Assembly (NCBI GenBank): GCA_903910385.1
Contig: CAIVZM010000072.1
Span: forward strand, 1 to 46,761
Origin: an uncultured Armatimonadota bacterium
GTDB taxonomy: Bacteria > Armatimonadota > Armatimonadia > Armatimonadales > Armatimonadaceae
DNA length: 46,761 bases
Direction of reading: 5' to 3'
Shown here: one piece after another, positions 41,018 to 46,761 of the stretch
Layout of the letters: each line of letters opens with the position of its first letter
Numbering within the stretch: the stretch's first letter is position 1
Translations under genes and position numbers: made by a program
Notes under the pieces: model-generated
The model's input: the letters and a program-made list of their open reading frames with translations, nothing else
The model's database searches: none
What the model was told of the DNA's origin: nothing

Positions 41018-42688
41018 TCATTTCTGCGCTTGTTCGTTCGGTTGTCCACGGACAGTGAATTTCAGGGCGACAGGATCGCCAGCCCGCATATCTCTCGCGG
41101 CGAAGACTTGCACCTTTGCGGCGGAACCGGCGCGACGCACATCTTCGACGAGCTTTAGCCAATCCTCGCCATTGAGCGTAAATTCGTCCGAGGACATGCC
41201 CCCGGTGTTCAGGTCGCCCGTCGTTTCGCCGCCGCGTGAAACGGGAAGCATTCCTGCCCCCATCAGTTTTATATGAACCTCACGGCTCATGTACATTGCC
41301 AGCGCATCGGCGACTTCCTGACGGGTTCCATCACTTCGGACTACTCCTTCGCTGATCTTCTGACCTTCGAACAGCACGACCGGGTTTCGGAAGATACGGA
41401 GGTCTACCGCAACGGGTTCGCCAACGACGGCATTTGTGCGAGCGACCGCCAGCACAACCACTTCCTGATTGAGCTTACGAATCACTTCAGCGGCGGCGCG
41501 TATCGCATTATCTTCATCCTGCTTCCCACTGATGGATACCGGGTCGCCATTGGCGAATACGCCATTGGTAGCGATATCGACCGCTCTATCCTCACTGCCC
41601 TTGGCGGCGCCGCGTCGCTCCGCCTTTTTCGCGGCGTTTCCCAGGAACGCCCTGAGCATCCCCTGCAGTCGCCAGGTATTGTAGCCGCCGCGCAGGGAAA
41701 CGCGCCCAACTTCCTCGCCAACCTGAAAAGTGATCTGACGGCGACGCAAAGCGTCGGTCGCGGCGACCAGTTGATTGTATTCGGAACGTCGTTGCGCCAA
41801 CTGGGTATTCAGGGAGTCCAGTTCGGAACGTTGCTGTTCGGTCTTGGTCTTCAGCTCATCCAGAGTTTTATTCTGATCTTCCAGGCGATTGGTGACTCGT
41901 GTAATCTGACCATTCAGTTCGCTTGCCTGATCCTTGAGGATTCGCAGGGCATTTTGTGTCACCTTTTGCGTTTCCTGCCGCGCCGCCACAACATCCGCTC
42001 GTGCATTGTTACGATCTTTGATGGCGGTCTGATACTGGTCTTCCGCCTGTGACGCTTTGAGTTGGGCGGTCTTAACCTTTTCCGATGCTATACGCAACCG
42101 CTTCTGCGCTTCCTGAATGCGTACCACGTTGGTCTTCAACTCACCTTGCACTTCGTCGAGCCGGGTTTTTGCCGAGTTAAAGTCCTTCAGAGCCAGTTCA
42201 CGTCCCGAATTCGCCTTCTCGTAGTTTTGCTGCGCCTCCGCCGCTCTTTTTTCCGCTAGTTGCAGCTCTTTTAAGATAACATTGCGTGATTTTTCTGCTG
42301 CTGCTCGCTCCTGATTGTAGCGTTGAGTTTCCTGCTGGGCTCTGGTTGCCAGTTCTCGCGTTGATTGCAACAGAACAGCCTGATGGTTGTTTTCCGATTT
42401 CAGCTGGATATTGTGGCGATACAGTTCCGCGCCATCTCGCACGACGACCCGGAATGTTTGACTGAGGGCATAGAAGAGACCAAAGGAGACCAGCGCAATC
42501 GCCATACCGGAGCCGATGGTGAATATCATGGCGGTATGGCGTGGACGAAGGCCGAGTAAACTCTGTCGGCGTTTACCCGTTTTATGCCCGATGCGGTCGC
42601 CCGCCCAGGCGATAAACCCGGCGAGCGGAATCAGCAACAAGAAAAAGAGGAGCGTGACGTTGGTAAACACAATCGCCTTCATTTCCAT
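41018..42688 (-). CDS. DUF3084 family coiled-coil membrane protein
   Basis: 556 residues. Two TM helices (about 12-30 and 53-75) enclose the basic loop GDRIGHKTGKRRQSLLGLRPRHT, the signature of DUF3084. A long coiled coil (about 85-320, with NYEKANSGRELALKDFNSAKTRL and repeated QxE heptads) follows. The C-terminal domain (about 330-556) is globular. Function unknown; membrane topology leaves the coiled coil on one face of the inner membrane. Start ATG 42688 or the ATG two codons later (42682): TACAAT overlaps the first, leaving the second 4 nt downstream, so the message may be leaderless from the second. An RNase-H-fold gene follows. Confidence 0.82.
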   Translation of the reverse strand: MEMKAIVFTNVTLLFFLLLIPLAGFIAWAGDRIGHKTGKRRQSLLGLRPRHTAMIFTIGSGMAIALVSFGLFYALSQTFRVVVRDGAELYRHNIQLKSENNHQAVLLQSTRELATRAQQETQRYNQERAAAEKSRNVILKELQLAEKRAAEAQQNYEKANSGRELALKDFNSAKTRLDEVQGELKTNVVRIQEAQKRLRIASEKVKTAQLKASQAEDQYQTAIKDRNNARADVVAARQETQKVTQNALRILKDQASELNGQITRVTNRLEDQNKTLDELKTKTEQQRSELDSLNTQLAQRRSEYNQLVAATDALRRRQITFQVGEEVGRVSLRGGYNTWRLQGMLRAFLGNAAKKAERRGAAKGSEDRAVDIATNGVFANGDPVSISGKQDEDNAIRAAAEVIRKLNQEVVVLAVARTNAVVGEPVAVDLRIFRNPVVLFEGQKISEGVVRSDGTRQEVADALAMYMSREVHIKLMGAGMLPVSRGGETTGDLNTGGMSSDEFTLNGEDWLKLVEDVRRAGSAAKVQVFAARDMRAGDPVALKFTVRGQPNEQAQK

Positions 42689-42879
42689 TGTACCGTGAAT
42701 TGGCGCAGTACATTAGAACATACGCGTCTTTGACGCCATATATCTCCAACATCTATCCACGGCATGGCCGGCGGAAATTCATCCGCAAAGCGTTTGCGGT
42801 GACGAATTCGGCTACAGTAACAGTATATAAAAGCCTGTCAGCAGCTTTTAAAGATACAATTTCCTTAACCTAAAAGGTA

Positions 42880-42925
42880 TATAATCAGCCGCTAAACAGT
42901 ACAAGAGGGTATCACATGATATAAT
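42880..42925 (+). promoter_or_regulatory. Two TATAAT boxes upstream of the metalloprotease gene
   Basis: TATAAT at 42880-42885 and at 42920-42925, 40 bp apart, without clear -35 hexamers. The second would give a leader of about 100 nt with a small GGGG/CCCC hairpin (near 42952-42972). The rest of 42689-43029 shows no gene. Confidence 0.45.
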
Positions 42926-43029
42926 TTTCTCACCGTTTTGTCCTCAACGCAGGGGTTGATGAACGCCCCACCCTCACGGAGAGAATGGTCTTCCGTCGCT
43001 TGTTTTAGTTAGGAGTACCCATCGACACC

Positions 43030-46000
43030 ATGCTGGCGCCTTACGGTTTCCGTTATTTATATTTTCTTACGCTTGCCGCCGCCGTCGCTTTCGGAGCTAG
43101 CGCAACACAACCTACCCTCGCTCAAACGTCGGGCGCAAAGCCTCCGACGAAAGCAGAGAAGTCGGAAGTAAAACCTGATAGCAAAATTGCGGACAAAGTA
43201 ACCCTCATCTATAAAGCGCAGGCGGGTCAGAGCCGACGCTCCCGTGCGCAAGCTACTCTGAACCTGACCGATCCAACAGGTGCGAAACATATCGTCGAGG
43301 TCAAGGAAACGGGCAAGACACGATACACCAGCATCAGCGCTTCTGGCGATATCACCTACGAAGATAGCGTGGAAACGTCGGAAACAACTTTCGACGGGCG
43401 TAAAGACCCTTCGGAAGACAAAAAAGAGACCAATATCTCGGTCATCCGACCTAACGGCGTCCTCGTTTCTTATAAGAATTCAGAAGGCGATAAGGACAAG
43501 GAAAAGTTCTCCGCCCGCCTCTACAACGCGACGACGCCTATTTTCCCGGCGAAGCCTGTCAGTTTAGGTGATAAATGGTCTTTCGACTTCAAAGCGGACG
43601 ATGCACTGGGTACACGCAATGGGAGAGCGGACTATGAGATCGTCAATGCGGATGCCGATACGGTCAAAGTGTCGTTTTCCTATCTGGAGTCCGGTGATCA
43701 TGGTATCACCGCGAAAGGCTTCTTCGTCCTCGAAAAATCTTCGGGTGATAAGCTCTCGGAAGACTACAAATTCGACAATGTCCCGCTTGGCGAAGAACCC
43801 GATATCGCGTACGCTTCCGGTTCCTCATCCAGTGTCCGTATAGAAGGCGGCCCCTTGCCTTCTTCAAAAAACGCCGTAGTCGTCGAGAAGAAGGAAGAGC
43901 CCAAAAAAGACAAAACGATCGATGAGGTTGTCAAGGACTACGAAAAACTTCCCGGTTTCCTGACGCTTTACCGAAAAAAAGAGACGGGCAAAGACACGAT
44001 CTACGCGGAAGTCAAAGAAGATCAGATTGGCAAGTTGATGCTCCTGCAGACAACTGCCAGCACCGGTAATGGCGATGAAGTTATTGCAGGTGACCCGATC
44101 AATGACATCGTTTTCAAATTAACACGCTTGCAGGATGATCGGTTAGTCATCACCATCCCGAACTGGAACTATCAGGCGGATGCAAAAACTCCTATGGGAA
44201 AAGCGGTCAAACGCTCTTTCCCCGACGGTTATCTTTCGACATTTCGTATCGAGGCTCGTCAGACAGACCGTAAATCGATGCTGATCGACGTTTCTGACTT
44301 CTTCCGGGGAGACTTCGCACAGATTTCTCAGGCTCTCAACGGCGGAGGGGGCGGTTCTCTTCTAGGTTTGCCTGTTGGAGCCATGTATAGCATTGACCGT
44401 GAAAAGACCTATATCGCGATGGTCAAGAGTTTCCCGGAGAATGTTGTCGTCTATACGCAGTATCACTTCTTGCGCGGCGGCAGGTCGGGTGGTTCCGCCC
44501 TTGCTGATCCCCGCAGTCTGCCGTTGACTGTGGTTTACAACCTTTTCGCCCTTCCCAATGATTCGGTCACGTACAAGCCAACCAATGGCTTTATGCCACG
44601 TAGGGCGGATGGTCGTGTCGGTTACTTCACGACGGAATTCACCAATCTGGATGATGACAGCAAGGAAGATCCTACCGTTCGCTATATCCAGCGATGGGAT
44701 CTCAAGAAAAAAGACCCGAATGCGTCATTGTCCGACCCGGTCAAACCGATTGTCTTCTGGCTGGACAATGCGATTCCGCTGGAGTACCGGGATGCCGTGA
44801 AAAAGGGAGTTCTGAACTGGAATAAAGGTTTTGAGAAGATCGGCATCAAGAACGCCCTCGAAGTCAAGCAGATGCCCGATGATGCGGATTGGGATCATGC
44901 TGATGGAAGGTACAACATCGTTCGCTGGGTTGTTACCCCGGAAGACTCCTCCCGCTTTACGGTAGCGATCGCTTTAGCGCGAACGAACCCCCTTACGGGG
45001 CAGATTCTCTCTGCCAGTGTTTCCGTAGATGCCGGTTGGACACGCTTCAGCAAGCTGGAACGCCGTCGCTTGATTGCCCCGGCGGTCTCCTATGCGAAGG
45101 GAGCCGAAATCGGCGCCGACATCTTCGAAGAAGCCAGAGAACGGGGCGAGAACGTCGATGAGGCGCTCAAGCAATTACAACACGGCGCTTTCCGTTGTGA
45201 AATTGGCGGAGATGGTCAGTATCAGCGGGCCTGGATGGGCGACCTTGCCCGACGAATGATCCACGACGGCGAAAACCCTATCTCGGATCTGGCATATACA
45301 AACCAAATGCTGGTTGAGACAGTGACTCATGAAATGGGCCACATTATGGGATTGCGCCATAACTTTGTCGGTTCGACACAGTTCACGCTGGAGCAATTGA
45401 AGAACCCAACGCTGGTAGCTCAACATGGTATCGGCGCCTCCGTAATGGACTACAACAACTTCAATATTTCCGCAGTGAAGGCGAAGGGCGTCGACTTCTA
45501 TTCCCAGACTATCGGAGTCTACGACGAGTGGGCGATCGATTACGGTTATCGCACCTTCTCCAACTCGGTGGAAGAAGCGTCCCGCCTCAAAGAAATTGCC
45601 AGTCTGAGCAACATGCCCGGTCACCAGTACCAGAGCGATGAGCAGGCGATTGTCGGCATCGATCCCCGCGTTACGCGATTCGATATGTCGGCGCAGACTC
45701 TGGATTACTGGGAGAAGATGTTGCAACTCTCACGCTACCTGATGCTGAACCTGGACAAGAGAGAGCCAAAGCGTGGAGAGTCTTACTGGGAATTTACCCG
45801 CAATCTCAATGGTCTGATCAATCAGTACGCGAACGCCGCCGGCAATGCCAGCCGACATATCGGCGGGGTGGAACTCAACCGTAACTATAAGGGCGATGCA
45901 AACGAACGCCCCACGTTGTTGCCGGTCGCTCCTACGAAACAGAAACAGGCGTTGAGACTCCTTAATTCTTATATCTTTGCGCCGGACGCACTGACTCTGC

Positions 46001-46551
46001 CGGAGCGTTACTACGACCGTCAGACGACAGACCCGTTCAGTTTCAGTCTGTCTCAGGACTTCCCGGTCGGCGACCAAATCGCCGCGATCAAGCGCGTGGC
46101 GCTCACTCGCCTTTTTTCACCGGGCGTTCTTCGTCGAATCTCCAATGCAGAGTATAAAAGCGGGGGCAATCCTACCCAGACATTGACGTTACCGGAACTG
46201 TTCAGCAGTGTTACAGGAAATATCTGGGCGGAACTGCAACAGCGCAAAAATATCTCCTCGCAACGGCGACAACTGCAACGTGTCTACGCGGATACCATGA
46301 CCGACATGATTACGAAATCGTCTTCTGTGCCCGATGATGCCAAGATGCTGGCGCGGGAAACGTTACGTGATCTGAAGACAACGCTCGTCGTCGCTCGTGG
46401 CAACGCGACGCTGGATACGTATACGAAACTGCATATAGCCGATACACTAATCAAGATAGATCGCGCTCTGAACGCGCAATTGACACTCGGCGGTAGCGGC
46501 GGCGGTGCACAACCCAATCTTCTGCAAATGCTGATGGGTGGAAAACAGTGA
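43030..46551 (+). CDS. Exported zinc metalloprotease of the DUF5117/DUF4953 type
   Basis: 1173 residues. A Sec signal (YFLTLAAAVAFGASATQPTLAQ) is followed by a ~250-residue beta-rich N-domain (about 50-290). DUF5117-like sequence (about 300-560: DYEKLPGFLTLYRKKETGKDTIYAEV, VVYNLFALPNDS) and the catalytic domain follow. HEMGHIMGLRHNF (His767 onward) is the HExxHxxGxxH zinc site and VMDYNNF (about 807) resembles the Met-turn. DUF5117 proteins of this kind are usually ~800-900 long, so the N-domain is the extra part. It should degrade proteins outside the cytoplasm. AGGAG lies about 14 nt before ATG 43030. The TGA stop (46549-46551) coincides with the predicted end of an IS200/IS605-type element. 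Confidence 0.87.
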   Translation: MLAPYGFRYLYFLTLAAAVAFGASATQPTLAQTSGAKPPTKAEKSEVKPDSKIADKVTLIYKAQAGQSRRSRAQATLNLTDPTGAKHIVEVKETGKTRYTSISASGDITYEDSVETSETTFDGRKDPSEDKKETNISVIRPNGVLVSYKNSEGDKDKEKFSARLYNATTPIFPAKPVSLGDKWSFDFKADDALGTRNGRADYEIVNADADTVKVSFSYLESGDHGITAKGFFVLEKSSGDKLSEDYKFDNVPLGEEPDIAYASGSSSSVRIEGGPLPSSKNAVVVEKKEEPKKDKTIDEVVKDYEKLPGFLTLYRKKETGKDTIYAEVKEDQIGKLMLLQTTASTGNGDEVIAGDPINDIVFKLTRLQDDRLVITIPNWNYQADAKTPMGKAVKRSFPDGYLSTFRIEARQTDRKSMLIDVSDFFRGDFAQISQALNGGGGGSLLGLPVGAMYSIDREKTYIAMVKSFPENVVVYTQYHFLRGGRSGGSALADPRSLPLTVVYNLFALPNDSVTYKPTNGFMPRRADGRVGYFTTEFTNLDDDSKEDPTVRYIQRWDLKKKDPNASLSDPVKPIVFWLDNAIPLEYRDAVKKGVLNWNKGFEKIGIKNALEVKQMPDDADWDHADGRYNIVRWVVTPEDSSRFTVAIALARTNPLTGQILSASVSVDAGWTRFSKLERRRLIAPAVSYAKGAEIGADIFEEARERGENVDEALKQLQHGAFRCEIGGDGQYQRAWMGDLARRMIHDGENPISDLAYTNQMLVETVTHEMGHIMGLRHNFVGSTQFTLEQLKNPTLVAQHGIGASVMDYNNFNISAVKAKGVDFYSQTIGVYDEWAIDYGYRTFSNSVEEASRLKEIASLSNMPGHQYQSDEQAIVGIDPRVTRFDMSAQTLDYWEKMLQLSRYLMLNLDKREPKRGESYWEFTRNLNGLINQYANAAGNASRHIGGVELNRNYKGDANERPTLLPVAPTKQKQALRLLNSYIFAPDALTLPERYYDRQTTDPFSFSLSQDFPVGDQIAAIKRVALTRLFSPGVLRRISNAEYKSGGNPTQTLTLPELFSSVTGNIWAELQQRKNISSQRRQLQRVYADTMTDMITKSSSVPDDAKMLARETLRDLKTTLVVARGNATLDTYTKLHIADTLIKIDRALNAQLTLGGSGGGAQPNLLQMLMGGKQ

Positions 46552-46556
46552 CTACT

Positions 46557-46577
46557 CCGCACGAATAAATTCGGCGG
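46557..46577 (-). mobile_element. IS200/IS605 right-end hairpin
   Basis: On the tnpB strand CCGCCGAAT-TT-ATTCGTGCGG folds into a 9-bp stem with one bulged T and a 2-nt loop, the signature of IS200/IS605 end hairpins recognised by TnpA. It is followed by AGTAGTCAC. TCAC fits the tetranucleotide at which such right ends are cut. Confidence 0.7.
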
Positions 46578-46583
46578 CTTCTA

Positions 46584-46620
46584 TGCAGGCTAGCCTGCAA
46601 CGCTCTGTAGTCCCAGAGCG
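46584..46620 (-). ncRNA. Two stem-loops at the 3' end of tnpB, candidate omega-RNA scaffold
   Basis: On the tnpB strand CGCTCTG-GGACTA-CAGAGCG (46620-46601, 7-bp stem) is followed by the 16-bp perfect palindrome TGCAGGCTAGCCTGCA (46599-46584), which contains the tnpB stop codon. The right-end hairpin follows 6 nt later. Stacked hairpins overlapping the tnpB 3' end and running to the element end are the layout of the guide RNA (omega RNA) of TnpB nucleases. Confidence 0.5.
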
Positions 46621-46761
46621 AGAATATTGAAAGCGGGGTTGGTGTCTCTGTCTAACGACAACGAACATATTGGACAGAAATGCCAGCGCTGCTTCAATGG
46701 TTTTTTGGCGATATTGCCACAACGGCAACAAATTTGACTGGTATAGGCAGGGTTTACTTCC
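46590..46761 (-). CDS. tnpB: TnpB (OrfB) transposon nuclease, C-terminal fragment
   Basis: Fifty-six codons enter from the right edge and end at TAG (46592-46590). The sequence opens VNPAYTSQICCRCG and continues to HFCPICSLSLDRDTNPAFNIL. These are the paired-Cys zinc finger (C11 or C12, C14, C29, C32) and the final RuvC acidic residue (DRD-N-A), both hallmarks of IS200/IS605 TnpB. The usual TSQxCSxCG appears here as TSQICCRCG. TnpB is an RNA-guided DNA nuclease that helps retain the transposon at its donor site. The body, any tnpA and the left end are beyond the window; whether the full gene is intact cannot be seen. Confidence 0.9.
   Translation of the reverse strand, partial: EVNPAYTSQICCRCGNIAKKPLKQRWHFCPICSLSLDRDTNPAFNILALGLQSVAG

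Noticed and set aside
1-46761. tRNA genes
   Set aside because: I scanned the intergenic regions for T-arm (GGTTCGAATCC-like) sequences with matching acceptor stems and found none; a tRNAscan run could still reveal an atypical one.

Overview
Organism. The window is bacterial chromosome of moderate GC, densely coded on both strands, with no rRNA, tRNA or CRISPR array that I could recognise. A heptose-phosphate kinase, a lipobox-bearing exported nuclease and DapF point to a diderm, DAP-making cell. Several families are best known from cyanobacteria and relatives (NucA/NuiA, the AAA_35-type ATPase with WD40 blades, DUF3084). Together with M50/CPBP proteases and DUF5117/DUF4953-type metalloproteases this suggests a Terrabacteria lineage such as Armatimonadota. 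That placement is inference; no marker here settles it.

Layout. 1-2.5 kb: a fragment of a foreign-looking ORF abuts a C-terminally truncated UDP-glucose dehydrogenase, followed by a heptose-7-phosphate kinase (surface polysaccharide). 2.6-5.2 kb: prfA, then convergently an exported NucA-type nuclease and its NuiA-type inhibitor, coupled through TGATG. 5.4-8.0 kb: an exported lactonase, then an esterase/SGNH-hydrolase pair. 8.1-12.3 kb: sbcD-sbcC. 12.4-16.0 kb: nucleoside hydrolase, a doubtful small ORF, a DUF151 nuclease and rho. 16.0-21.6 kb: a 595-bp regulatory gap with a CRP-like palindrome and a duplicated -10 unit, then a 1668-residue AAA/TM/coiled-coil/WD40/TPR protein. 21.7-25.3 kb: two M50 proteases and a periplasmic cyclomaltodextrinase. 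25.5-28.4 kb: prfB with its +1 frameshift, a lone 5'-nucleotidase C-domain and an M28 glutaminyl-cyclase-like enzyme. 28.4-30.9 kb: a ~67-nt sRNA candidate, a Xer recombinase with a 40-bp palindrome at its start, an HNH protein and a ~256-nt structured RNA candidate. 31.0-38.6 kb: a long minus-strand series (unknown protein, dapF, VanX-like dipeptidase, TPR protein, CPBP protease, YggU, trxB). 38.8-42.7 kb: an orphan SelB winged-helix protein, a secreted low-complexity protein, an RNase-H-fold protein and DUF3084. 43.0-46.8 kb: a large exported metalloprotease, with an IS200/IS605-type tnpB 3' end placed exactly at its stop codon.

How the parts relate. Translation termination (prfA, prfB), transcription termination (rho) and double-strand-break processing (sbcCD) are housekeeping. 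Periplasmic carbohydrate, nucleotide, peptide and nucleic-acid turnover recurs (lactonase, GH13, NucA, M28, VanX-like, metalloprotease). Several genes have a TANNNT box only 5-11 nt before the start codon and no Shine-Dalgarno sequence, which suggests leaderless mRNAs. The points most worth checking are the nuclease/inhibitor pair, the two RNA candidates, the omega-RNA-like end at the right edge, the CRP-like/duplicated promoter of the giant ATPase and the orphan SelB domain.
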